Assembly: GCA_963803155.1 (NCBI GenBank)
Contig: CAWDMN010000097.1
Span: forward strand, 1-64,000
Direction: 5' to 3'
Source: CAWDMN01 sp963803155
GTDB lineage: Bacteria; Acidobacteriota; Terriglobia; Versatilivoradales; Versatilivoraceae
Length of the DNA stretch: 64,000 nt
Shown here: positions 1-9,056 of the stretch, piece by piece
How positions within the stretch are numbered: the stretch's first letter is position 1
Layout: each line of letters starts with the position of its first letter
Made by a program: the position numbers and the translations under genes
The notes under the pieces: generated by a model
What the model saw: the letters and a program-made list of their open reading frames with translations, nothing else
Databases searched by the model: none
Told to the model about the DNA's origin: nothing

Positions 1-1029
1 ATTGCCCGCCATGAAGTTCTGCCAGGCAAAATTGCGGTTCTGTTGCGCCGTCTCGTTCCACATCCCAAAATAGGAATGGTCGCTGTCATTGATATTGACT
101 TTGCAGACCGGATTCCCATTCCCGCATGAGCTGGCCGGCGAAATTTTAACCTGCGGCGCCACCCAGTCGGCATTGGAGTTATAAATGATCGTATCCGGCG
201 AGCCTATAAGCGCGGCGTACCCAATGGGGTGCTGCCGCGGCTTTTTGGATTCATAGGCTCTGAGGTGCGAAATCTGGTGGTCGTTCCACCAGGTGGAATT
301 CGCGGGAGCTTCCTCGGAGACGATCCAGAGAACGTTCGGCAAATCATTCAAGGTGTCGACCAGCTTTTCCACAAAAGTGTCCTGGAACCTGGTAATGGCA
401 TTGGGCCCGGCCATGGTGATAGAGCCGACCCCCTTCGATCCGCCCGTGTAACCATCATCGACGCCATTGATGTTATTGGTTCCAGTGAAAGGGTAGCCGT
501 CGCTTGAGCGGCGGAAGATATTAAGCCACTCGCCCGTGAATAGATAGACCCCCACGTAGATGCCAGCATGGCGCAGAGCCTGCACCCGCGTCCGCAAGCG
601 ATCGAAATAGCCCGGGTTGAAATTCGTGAGATCGAATTTCAAGCCGCCGTCCGTGGCGATCCCGGGCCCGGTCCTCCGCCACGGAAACGGACTCACCGTA
701 AAATCCGGAGGAGAACTCGCCGTGGATGGAAAACCGGAGAACTTCGGCAATTCAGTGAGCCACAGCAAGGTAAAATTGTGTTCGTGCGCGATGAGAAACT
801 TGACGAAGGCGTCGAAATCCAAGGTCTGGACTGAACCGCCGCCGCCAAAATCCTGAAAAGTATTCCACGTCTGCGATCCGTTCAAAATAAGAATGGCGCC
901 ACTCGCGTCCTTGAAATAGTTGGGATTACCTGAGACCACCAGCGGGCCTGTGATCTGAGCAGCCGCGGGCCGTGCCGTTGCCGGCAAGGTGATCACCATA
1001 TAAATAAGTGCAAAAATGAGGACCAACAT
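1..1029 (-). CDS. Secreted glycosidase-like protein (apiosidase-like TIM barrel), 3' end outside window
   Basis: The minus strand is open for 343 codons from an ATG at 1029 to the window edge, so the C-terminus is missing. The N-terminus is a signal peptide (MLVLIFALIYMVITLPATA). The body has the look of a family of secreted acidobacterial TIM-barrel proteins related to DUF4038/apiosidase-like hydrolases: a substrate-loop-like segment NGSQTWNTFQDFG, a strand LRHAGIYVGVYLFTGEW, a likely catalytic strand NVLWIVSEEAPANS with adjacent Glu residues, and a late DSDHSYFGMW motif. An alternative start is the ATG at 999. The family assignment is from motif resemblance only; a sugar-cleaving role is inferred. 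Confidence 0.6.
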   Translation of the reverse strand, partial: MLVLIFALIYMVITLPATARPAAAQITGPLVVSGNPNYFKDASGAILILNGSQTWNTFQDFGGGGSVQTLDFDAFVKFLIAHEHNFTLLWLTELPKFSGFPSTASSPPDFTVSPFPWRRTGPGIATDGGLKFDLTNFNPGYFDRLRTRVQALRHAGIYVGVYLFTGEWLNIFRRSSDGYPFTGTNNINGVDDGYTGGSKGVGSITMAGPNAITRFQDTFVEKLVDTLNDLPNVLWIVSEEAPANSTWWNDHQISHLRAYESKKPRQHPIGYAALIGSPDTIIYNSNADWVAPQVKISPASSCGNGNPVCKVNINDSDHSYFGMWNETAQQNRNFAWQNFMAGN

Positions 1030-1522
1030 GTCGCTAAGCGTATATGGCTGCCGGCGGATCTGTCAAGAGGCAGGTTGGAATGGGGTGCAATTCAAATTGC
1101 GACAGGGTGAACCAAGTCGTGTTGATATGCTGAGCAGAGCAATCGCCGGGAGGGTGAGGCTCCCGCTTATTCCAATGAGCTTTCAAGATGAGTTCACTAC
1201 TGCGATGAACAACAAGGAGTCCATCCACTGATTTCGCTCATCCTTCGACAAGCTCAGGATGAGCGGCACTCCAGTCCCCGCTCGTACTGAGCTTGTCGAA
1301 GTGCGAGCGGGGGCATGTGCGATGAGTATGCACTTCACACCTGAATTGTGGATGCATTAGTCTCAGCTTGAACGCTCATTGGAATTAGGCGGATTCCGCC
1401 TGCCGGACCGGGCTGGGTAGAGATGGGACACACCACACGGGTGGCTCGCCCTCTCGCGCATTCCATCCTTTGGCGCACTCTCTATCCTGTCGCACTTTGA
1501 ATTACACGCAGTGCGACACCTT
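1030..1522. other. Intergenic region with REP-like hairpins
   Basis: About 490 bp between the glycosidase-like gene and the TPR remnant. Apart from the double hairpin at 1235-1312 no gene, promoter or RNA gene is apparent; short open frames here lack coding character. Confidence 0.6.
1235..1312. repeat. REP-like double hairpin (BIME-like)
   Basis: Two adjacent hairpins are visible. The first has 9-bp arms cgctcatcc (1235-1243) and ggatgagcg (1257-1265). The second has 9-bp arms ccccgctcg (1276-1284) and cgagcgggg (1304-1312). The sequence CTTCGACAAGCTCAG at 1243-1257 is the exact inverse complement of 1287-1301, so the two hairpins also pair with each other through 15 bp. This layout, two inverted palindromic units in an intergenic space, matches bacterial REP doublets mobilised by RAYT transposases; no RAYT gene is in the window. 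Confidence 0.75.
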
Positions 1523-1870
1523 TTACTGCATCGGCTTCACGAGTCTCTTCGTCTCTTTGAACAGTTGCAGTTCTTTTTCAGCTTCGGCTGTTTTTCCGAG
1601 CTTTAAGAAAATCCGGCTCAACAGGTAGTGAGACTCCGCAAATCGATCGCCAATGCGGATCGAATCGCGAAGTGTTTGAATGGCTTCATCGGTCTTGCCA
1701 AGTCTATCGAGAGCTCTCCCCAGAACATAAAGAGCCTCGGCGGATTCAGGATTCAGGTCAGCAGCCCGCCTCGCCAAGGGCACACTCTCTTGGTATTGGT
1801 TTTTTTTAAATAGAAACTTGGAAAACTGCAAATACGCGGATTCATCTTGCAAGTGCTGTTGCTTGGACAA
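1523..1870 (-). pseudogene. C-terminal remnant of a TPR protein
   Basis: A 115-residue frame with about two and a half TPR units (for example PLARRAADLNPESAEALYVLG and a following LGKTDEAIQTLRDSI helix pair). There is no ATG or GTG near its beginning: the only possible start is TTG at 1870, preceded within 9 nt by an in-frame TAA and with no ribosome-binding site. A MITE-like element begins 14 nt further upstream at 1885. The simplest reading is the tail of a longer TPR protein whose front was lost when the element inserted. A short functional TPR protein from the TTG is possible but less likely. Confidence 0.55.
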
Positions 1871-1884
1871 AAAGTAGAATTATA

Positions 1885-2153
1885 GGGTCGGACCAAGGCA
1901 GATCTGCAGTGGATGGGGAATACAGCCGATTTTAGGGCCATTTTTGGGATTTAAAAGTCCCTTTTTCCTGTTAAAAGTGACTTTCAAGAAAACGGGTGAG
2001 GGTGAGGATATTTTAAAAACGATGTTGCTCCGCCTATTCCTCATCTCCTTAAACGCCGCTTTTTTAAGGCAAAAAAGGGCCATTTAATCCCAAAAATCAC
2101 GCCCTAAATCTGCCGAATCCTGCTCCGAGTGCGGATATTGCTTGGTCCGACCC
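1885..2153. mobile_element. MITE-like hairpin element, 269 bp
   Basis: Perfect 13-bp terminal inverted repeats: GGGTCGGACCAAG at 1885-1897 and CTTGGTCCGACCC at 2141-2153. Inside them the two halves remain imperfectly complementary for about 100 bp: the left half carries GATTTTAGGGC then ATTTTTGGGATT, and the inverse complement of the right half carries GATTTAGGGC then ATTTTTGGGATT at the same spacing. The unit can therefore fold into one long hairpin. It encodes no transposase. No target-site duplication is evident. Confidence 0.7.
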
Positions 2154-2849
2154 AGATCACCAGATCACCCTCATCACTGCACTCTTCCGTCTCCTTTCGG
2201 CTCATTTTAATGCAGCGTTCCACCTTATATACCTGTCCAGTTTTCGGGGGGAATTATACCAACCCGATCTTGGATTTATCTTTCTTTCGATTTTTTCACA
2301 CAAATAAAGACTCAATGATTTTAAATGTGCAGGGCAACGGCCACTATGCGGCTTCGTCGGTGGCTTGTGCCCGTTCAGCGCCAGGCGCGTTGTGGAGGCC
2401 CACGCCAGTAAAATCACTGTGGAGAGCCATCCGAGGGACAGGCAACTATTTTGACATTCATCTATCTTTGAAAAAGAACCATTCCCTCTAATGATTGCAT
2501 CTTATACATCCAAGTTCCCTCAGCTGTGCCGGAGGTATTCGATTGCTCATATCTTTCCATCTCATGCCAAAAATGTTTTGCACTTTGTTTGTGTCAAGCA
2601 TCCTTGTATAGGTACAATTATAATAGAGGAATAATTGATCACAATAATCCCCCATTCATGGCTGTGGAGTTGGAGGGATTGGATGGCAGCGGCAATCAGC
2701 TCTCCATCGGAGGTTTTGCAAAGGAGTGATGAATAGTCGTATCATCTCTGGAGACTGATTCCACAAATATCGCAAGTCTTGAAATTTCGGGGGCTGGAAT
2801 AGGATAGGCATTGTCAATACTCCAATTCAAATTCACGGAGGCGAAGATC
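2154..2849. other. Leader region of the TonB receptor gene
   Basis: About 700 bp without a credible gene between the MITE-like element and the receptor start. A TATAAT hexamer at 2619-2624 could be a -10 box, but no good -35 lies at the right distance. The ribosome-binding site for the downstream gene (ggaggcg, about 2837-2843) is at the end of this stretch. Confidence 0.4.
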
Positions 2850-5800
2850 ATGTCTTACCAAAACCTATGGCGTGCTCTTTTGTTCGTCTGCCTGCTCGAT
2901 TGCACACTGTTTGCCGCGGGACCGAGCGGAGTCATCGTCGGGACCGTCACCGATCCCAGCGGCGCCGTGGTGCCCAAGACCCGGATTACCGTACGAAATC
3001 AGGAGACCAATGTGACTCGTGAGGTGGAAACCAATGAAGACGGCGATTACAGCGTGCCGCTCTTACCCCCGTCGCTTTATCAAGTCGCTGCTGAAAAACC
3101 GGGTTTCCGCCGGAGCGTTTATAGCGATGTCAACCTGAACGTGGACCAAACCGCCCGCGCGGATTTCTCGCTACAGGTGGGGGGAGGCAATGAGGTGATC
3201 ACGGTTGGCGACACCGTTCCGTTGGTTCAGACTGATACTTCCACCTTGGGGCAAGTGATCGACCGGCGCCAGGTGCATGAACTGCCGTTGAACGAGCGCA
3301 ACTTTTTGTCTTTCGCTTTGCTCGTTCCGGGGGGCCAAATGCCCACCGAGGGTTCTCAGAATTCGACACAAGGCGGAGCCATTAGCGTAAACGGGGCACG
3401 TGAACAGTCCAACGACTTTCTCCTGGAAGGTGTAGACAACAACGACCAATATATTAATCAATATGTCGCCCTGCCTTCCATCGATGCCATCCAGGAATTT
3501 AAGGTGCAATCCGGCAACTACTCAGCCGAATATGGCCGGAGCGGTGGCGCGCAAATCAACGTGGTTGTCAAAAGCGGCGCCAACAAATTTCACGGCAGTC
3601 TGTTTGAGTATTTCCGCAACCGGAATCTGGATGCCAAAAATTTCTTCGATTTGCCCGACTGTGCTCCTGGTTCCATCCCTGGCACTTGTGCTGACATCCC
3701 CCGTTTCGATCGCAACCAATTCGGTGGGACGATGGGAGGTCCGCTCCGCCGGGATAAGACTTTCTTCTTTGTGTCCTACGAAGGATTGCGTTTACGACAG
3801 GCCACCACGCGAGAAGCAACCGTGCCTTCCCAGCTGCAGCGAATGGCGCTTCTAACCGCTCTCCCCCCTGAGTATCGCAACCCCGCCGGCGAGGCGGTGT
3901 TTAATCTGCTGCCGGCAGCCAACGTCGGGCAGGACCTGGTTAGCTCGAATATATTTGTCTCTTCTCCCATCATTCGCAACCGGGTGGACTTGCTTATGAT
4001 CAAAGTGGATCACCAAGCCGGCTCCAACAATTCGATCTCGGCCCACTACGCTCTCTTCCACGAAAATCGATTCAATCCCTTCGATCCCGTCAACTCTTTC
4101 ACAAGCCTGCCCGGGTATGGCAGCTTCACACTCAACCGGGGGCACAACGCCGGACTCAACTGGATACATGTCTTCAATCCAAGTTGGGTTAACGAGCTTC
4201 GCCTTGGATTCAATCGCCTGCGGGCCGGCGTTTTGCAGGAAAATAGCGGTACGAACATAAGCGAACAGTTGGGCTTCCCGACCGTGTCCGGCAATCCGGT
4301 GGACTTTGGGTCTCCCAATGTCAACCTCCTCGGTTTCGATGGAATTGGCGAACCCATCAACTATCCCCAAGACCGTCATGACAACACTTATCACTTTGTG
4401 GATAACCTGGCCTGGAATCGCAGTCGCCACCAATTCAAGATTGGCGCGGATATCCGCCGTGTCCAGCTGAATTCCTATCTCGACTTTTTGTCCCGCGGAG
4501 ACTGGTTCTTCTTGGGCGGATTGAGTGGAGATCCCATGCTGGCCTTGACGCAACTTCTCTCCGGGATGCCTGATGCCGCCATCTCAGTCAAAGGCGACAC
4601 CGACAACGGGCTGCGCACGGGCGGCTACAATTTTTACATCCAGGATGACATTCGCGTAGTCCCCCGCTTATTGCTGAATGTGGGCTTGCGGTATGAATAC
4701 AACAGCCCGCCGGTCGAGATCCGCGACCGCTTCAGCGTTCCAGACCTTGGTTCCAGCTCTCTTGGCTGCTCACCCTATCCTGATTGCCAGTTCATCCGAG
4801 CGGGCACAAACGGGATTCCCCGGGCCACTTTTGGAAAAGACCTCAACAACTTTGCCCCGCGCATCGGTGTGGCCTGGCGGCCGCTCAGGACCGAGCGCTT
4901 CGTCGTTCGCACTGCTTATGGCATTTTTTATGATGCCGGCATCCTCAATCTCAACATCTTTCCCCGTTTCAATCCCCCCTTTTACAACATAAACTATTCC
5001 ATCAACAACGGCACGAATACCATTCAGGACATCCTGAATCAACCGGGTCTGGCCGTCGTCCAGCCCAATGTCCTCTCGCCCAACCTGCGTGATGCTTACA
5101 TGCAACATTGGAATCTCGACTTACAGTACGAGTTGCAGCCCAATTGGATGATCGACCTGGCGTATGTGGGGTCTAAGGGGACCCATCTGCTGGCCCCGCG
5201 CGACCTCAACCAGCCACGACCCGACACCGGGATCTCCCCTTATCAGCAGTTCTCCTCCCTCCTGTATGTGGAGTCGCGCGCTTCCAGCTCCTATAACGCC
5301 ATGCAATTCCGCTCGGAAAAACGAGTGAACCAAGGGTTGTCATTCCTGGCTTCATACACATGGTCGAAATCTATTGATGATGTCTCGGCCGTCTTGGGAG
5401 GGAGCGTCGGTTCGGGTCTGCCGCAGGACTCCCTAGACCTCCGTGCCGAGCGCGCACTTTCCGATTTCCACGCCCATCACCGTTTTGTTCTTAGCGGCCT
5501 GTATGACCTGCCTTTTGGCAAGGGCCAAAGGTGGATCAACAATTCTGGCTTAGGCAAGAATCTTTTGGGCAATTGGCAGTGGGGAGGAATTTTGACGCAG
5601 CAAACGGGTCATCCCTTCACGGTCAACTTGGGCACTTCTCAGACCCAAACCGGCATTACAGCCTTCGGCTTTCCAGAACGTCCGGATTTAATCGCGGACC
5701 CATTCCAGCCCGATCCTGCTTGTGGCGCCTCCCAGGTGAGAGAACCCCAAAGCTGGTTCAATCCCTGCGCTTTTATAGCCCCTGCGCCCGGACATTTCGG

Positions 5801-6056
5801 CAATGCCGGACGGAACATTCTCATTGGCCCGGGCCTGAGCAATCTCGACTTCTCAATGGCCAAGACCATTCCCTTTCGTGCCGAGGGACATCGGCTGCAG
5901 ATTCGGGTTGAATTATTTAATTTGCTCAACCATCCGAATTTCGATATCCCCAGCCGCACCTTCAACTCGCCTACTTTTGGACAAGTACTTTCGGCAAATG
6001 CCTATGGCAACAAACCTCCGCGCCAGATCCAGTTGGGGCTTCGATACGCATTCTGA
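2850..6056 (+). CDS. TonB-dependent receptor with N-terminal carboxypeptidase-regulatory-like domain (Oar-like)
   Basis: Outer-membrane beta-barrel receptor of 1068 residues, predicted to take up a large substrate with energy from TonB-ExbBD. The ATG at 2850 is preferred over one 39 nt upstream because it has a good ribosome-binding site (ggaggcg) and is followed directly by a signal peptide (LLFVCLLDCTLFAAG). Residues about 25-110 form a CarboxypepD_reg-like beta-sandwich (GVIVGTVTDPSGAVVP). A plug domain follows (about 120-230, with SVNGAREQSNDFLLEGVDNN), then a long barrel ending in the aromatic-terminal strand QLGLRYAF. This architecture is strongly expanded in Acidobacteriota. The ligand cannot be told from sequence; neighbours give no firm clue. 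Confidence 0.9.
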   Translation: MSYQNLWRALLFVCLLDCTLFAAGPSGVIVGTVTDPSGAVVPKTRITVRNQETNVTREVETNEDGDYSVPLLPPSLYQVAAEKPGFRRSVYSDVNLNVDQTARADFSLQVGGGNEVITVGDTVPLVQTDTSTLGQVIDRRQVHELPLNERNFLSFALLVPGGQMPTEGSQNSTQGGAISVNGAREQSNDFLLEGVDNNDQYINQYVALPSIDAIQEFKVQSGNYSAEYGRSGGAQINVVVKSGANKFHGSLFEYFRNRNLDAKNFFDLPDCAPGSIPGTCADIPRFDRNQFGGTMGGPLRRDKTFFFVSYEGLRLRQATTREATVPSQLQRMALLTALPPEYRNPAGEAVFNLLPAANVGQDLVSSNIFVSSPIIRNRVDLLMIKVDHQAGSNNSISAHYALFHENRFNPFDPVNSFTSLPGYGSFTLNRGHNAGLNWIHVFNPSWVNELRLGFNRLRAGVLQENSGTNISEQLGFPTVSGNPVDFGSPNVNLLGFDGIGEPINYPQDRHDNTYHFVDNLAWNRSRHQFKIGADIRRVQLNSYLDFLSRGDWFFLGGLSGDPMLALTQLLSGMPDAAISVKGDTDNGLRTGGYNFYIQDDIRVVPRLLLNVGLRYEYNSPPVEIRDRFSVPDLGSSSLGCSPYPDCQFIRAGTNGIPRATFGKDLNNFAPRIGVAWRPLRTERFVVRTAYGIFYDAGILNLNIFPRFNPPFYNINYSINNGTNTIQDILNQPGLAVVQPNVLSPNLRDAYMQHWNLDLQYELQPNWMIDLAYVGSKGTHLLAPRDLNQPRPDTGISPYQQFSSLLYVESRASSSYNAMQFRSEKRVNQGLSFLASYTWSKSIDDVSAVLGGSVGSGLPQDSLDLRAERALSDFHAHHRFVLSGLYDLPFGKGQRWINNSGLGKNLLGNWQWGGILTQQTGHPFTVNLGTSQTQTGITAFGFPERPDLIADPFQPDPACGASQVREPQSWFNPCAFIAPAPGHFGNAGRNILIGPGLSNLDFSMAKTIPFRAEGHRLQIRVELFNLLNHPNFDIPSRTFNSPTFGQVLSANAYGNKPPRQIQLGLRYAF

Positions 6057-6580
6057 GCTAGCATTGCAAAGTGGAATGCGGGAGGAAATCAAGGAATGAT
6101 CGGTAATCGTGCCGGTGATCGTGCCGCATTTGAATTGTTGAATTGTATTTTCCTCATTCGGGCCTAACGAAAAATTCGACAATTTAAATGCGACACCAAA
6201 AGCCTCTGAAAATTCCGTTACTCCGTCCAAAGACTCAGAGGTCCTAAGACAGAGGGGCAGGATGGAGAGGCAGCGAATCTGGGGGCTCTTCATTTTTCAT
6301 TAGCCTTTCAGCTTGACTCAAGGACCTCCGCAATTTGAGATCCCACTTTTGGACCTCCTCCAAATGGCACAAAGCCGGGGCCACGTTCCGCTGGTCCCGC
6401 ACTCCAGCCATCGTCCCCAACTCCGCCAGCTTGAGTCCTGCATGTCACCGTTCCAGCCGTAATTTTTATTTGAAACCTTTTCCTCCGGAATTTCACTTAC
6501 TCTGCAATCGGCGGCTGACGACCGGCCGGTGGGACGCGATTGATCGTTTTCCCTCATCCCACGGCACACGGGAGGAAAGT
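6057..6580. other. Intergenic region
   Basis: About 520 bp between the TonB receptor and the permease. I see no RNA gene, no terminator with a U-tract and no confident promoter. The reading frame of the permease is open upstream of its real start, but that segment lacks coding character. Confidence 0.5.
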
Positions 6581-8953
6581 ATGAGCACTTCTTGGCAATC
6601 TCTCCGTTTTGGGTGGCGCCTGCTGAGGCGTAATCCTGGGTTTACGGCGGTTGTGATTTTCACAATGGCTTTGGGAATTGGCGCTAATTGCACCATCTTC
6701 AGTGTGGTTAACGTCATGCTGCTGCGAGCCCTGCCGTTTCATAATCCAGATCGGCTGGTTGCCGTGTGGAGTGTTCTCAATATTGGCACGGACCGAGGGC
6801 CAATTCCTTACCCTGATTTTTTGGACTTGAAGAGTCAAAGCCAAACCATGGAGGAAATGGCTGCCTATAAAGTCTACCCTCTCCGCCTCAAAGCAGGCGG
6901 CGACCCTGAACTTGTTTCAGGGTGCCAAATATCGGAGGATTTCTTCCCGGCACTGGGCGTTCGGCCGGTTCAAGGCCGGCTGTTCATTTCCGAAGAGTAC
7001 CATCCCGGGCGGAACGAAGTAGTCATTTTGAGTTTTGCTCTATGGCAAAAATATTTTGCGGGCGGTGCGGAAGCCTTGGGCCAAACCGTGACTCTGGAGG
7101 GCAAACCCTATACAGTGGTCGGCGTGATGCCGGAGAGCTTCAAGCTGCCCGGGGAATACCAACCCTTGCGTTTAAACTACGATGCGGCTTTGTGGATCCC
7201 CTTGCAAGTTGAGCCGTGGGAGAAGAGGGGAAACCATACCCAATTTGTCGTGGCTCGTCTCAAGACGGATGCAACGCTCGAACAGGCCCAGGCCGAGGCG
7301 ACGACCATTGCCCGCCGGCTCGAACAAGAATATCCGGCCCAGAATAAGGGAATTGGACTCAAGGTAATGAGCCTGCATGAATCCCTGCGCGGGAGCAATC
7401 GACAGCTTCTTCTGCTCCTCTTTGCAGCGGTGGGACTTGTGTTGCTGATCGCTTCCGTCAACGTAGCCAATCTACAGATGGCTTGCGCGGCTGGCCGTGA
7501 AAGGGAGATAGCCCTGCGTTCCGCCCTGGGAGCCGATCGAAAATGTCTGCTCGTCCAATTGCTGACTGAGAGTGTGTTGCTCGCCCTGCCGGGAGGCGCC
7601 CTTGGCTTGGGAGTGGCTTTTGCCGGCTGTAAAATAATCGACACCGCGCTCGGGAATATTGTTCATGGCATTCCTCCCGTCCGGATCGACGGGCAGGTGT
7701 TGGGTTATGCGCTGGGGATCACGGTTTTGACTGGGATCCTGTTCGGACTGGCTCCCTCCATTCGACTCTCGCAGCTCAAGGCCGGTGAGCGGCTGAAAGA
7801 AGGCGGCCGCGATTCCTCACACAGCCTCGCCAAATCTACCTTCATGAATATGCTGGTGATTTCAGAGGTGACCCTTGCCGTTGTGTTGCTGATCAGCGCG
7901 GGCCTTATCTTAAGGAGTTTTGTCCGCCTTTGGGGAGTCAACCTCGGTTTTCAGCCCGCCAGAATCCTGACCCTGAGCACCTCGCTTTCCGTCCAGGACT
8001 ATCCGCGGGTAATGGCTCGTGTGGGAGCTCTGCCCGGGGTTCAACTCATAGGCGCTACGAGTAGTCTTCCCACGGAAGGCGCGCAAGTTTGGGATTTTCA
8101 GATTCACGGACGTCCAGCCCGCGCCAATGTTTGCTATGTAAGCCCGCAATACTTCAACACGATGGGGATCCCTTTGATGCGGGGCCACCCCTTTTCCGAA
8201 CATGACATGAAGGACACTCCTTCCGTAGTTGTGATCAGCGAGGCCATGGCACACAGATATTGGGGCTCCCAAGATCCCGTGGGCATGCAATTCAACACGT
8301 ACGGGAAGATGAAGCACACTATCGTCGGGGTCGTCGGCGACGTTCGGCAGGACGCTCTGGCGGAAGACGCCAGGCCGCAAATATACTTCGCGCTCCTCCA
8401 ACAGGAAGACCAGACAATGGAATATCTTGCGGTACGCACGCAGGCAAATCCTTCTCGGATGATCAGTCTCATCAAACGAGAAGTGCAAGCAATCGATCCC
8501 CTTCAGCCTATAAGCAAAATCCGCGCCATGGAAACAGTCCTCGCCCAAAGCGTGTCCGACAGGCATCTGGTTATGATTGCCATGGGAGCCTTTGCGGGAA
8601 TTGCTTTGATTCTGGCGGTGGTGGGCGTCTATGGCGTCATTTCTTATTCCACCTCCCGGCGCACGCCGGAAATCGGCGTCCGCATCGCTCTCGGGGCTCG
8701 GAAAGGCGATGTGTTGCGCATGGTCATGGGTCATGGCTTAAGGTTGGTCCTGGCCGGAATCGGACTGGGAATCGCCATCGCCTCCGCTGTCACTCGCATT
8801 CTGTCCAGCCAACTCTATACCGTGACTCCGACCGATCCTTGGACTTTTGCGGGAGTCTCATTGTTGTTGATTACAGCAGCCCTGCTGGCCTGTTATCTTC
8901 CGGCGCATCGCGCTTCCCGAGTCAGCCCCATGGTTGCGTTAAAGTGGGAATGA
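6581..8953 (+). CDS. ABC transporter permease of the ADOP/MacB-FtsX type
   Basis: An inner-membrane permease of 790 residues. The start at 6581 has a strong ribosome-binding site (ggaggaaag), and the protein opens with the typical LRFGWRLLRRNPGFTAVVIF. Two MacB-like periplasmic core domains alternate with two FtsX-like four-helix blocks: the first membrane helix at about 20-45, FtsX block 1 at about 280-420, a second core domain at about 500-650, and the last FtsX block including ILAVVGVYGVISYSTSRR and GVRIALGARKGDVLRMV. Permeases of this duplicated form in Acidobacteriota often lack an adjacent ATPase gene, and none is seen here either. Export of a peptide, lipid or drug is plausible; the substrate is unknown. 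Confidence 0.9.
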   Translation: MSTSWQSLRFGWRLLRRNPGFTAVVIFTMALGIGANCTIFSVVNVMLLRALPFHNPDRLVAVWSVLNIGTDRGPIPYPDFLDLKSQSQTMEEMAAYKVYPLRLKAGGDPELVSGCQISEDFFPALGVRPVQGRLFISEEYHPGRNEVVILSFALWQKYFAGGAEALGQTVTLEGKPYTVVGVMPESFKLPGEYQPLRLNYDAALWIPLQVEPWEKRGNHTQFVVARLKTDATLEQAQAEATTIARRLEQEYPAQNKGIGLKVMSLHESLRGSNRQLLLLLFAAVGLVLLIASVNVANLQMACAAGREREIALRSALGADRKCLLVQLLTESVLLALPGGALGLGVAFAGCKIIDTALGNIVHGIPPVRIDGQVLGYALGITVLTGILFGLAPSIRLSQLKAGERLKEGGRDSSHSLAKSTFMNMLVISEVTLAVVLLISAGLILRSFVRLWGVNLGFQPARILTLSTSLSVQDYPRVMARVGALPGVQLIGATSSLPTEGAQVWDFQIHGRPARANVCYVSPQYFNTMGIPLMRGHPFSEHDMKDTPSVVVISEAMAHRYWGSQDPVGMQFNTYGKMKHTIVGVVGDVRQDALAEDARPQIYFALLQQEDQTMEYLAVRTQANPSRMISLIKREVQAIDPLQPISKIRAMETVLAQSVSDRHLVMIAMGAFAGIALILAVVGVYGVISYSTSRRTPEIGVRIALGARKGDVLRMVMGHGLRLVLAGIGLGIAIASAVTRILSSQLYTVTPTDPWTFAGVSLLLITAALLACYLPAHRASRVSPMVALKWE

Positions 8954-9056
8954 AACGAGGCAGGAAGCAATCAGGCCAGACTCACAATTAAATGTTATCT
9001 CACAAGCCAGCCGAATTCTGTCCAAGTCGGAAGAGCATTCCAATCGTCTTTCAGGA

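Noticed and set aside
7910..8734. 274-codon minus-strand frame opposite the ADOP permease
   Set aside because: The plus-strand permease has clear domains and a strong start; the opposite frame is histidine-rich and without motifs.
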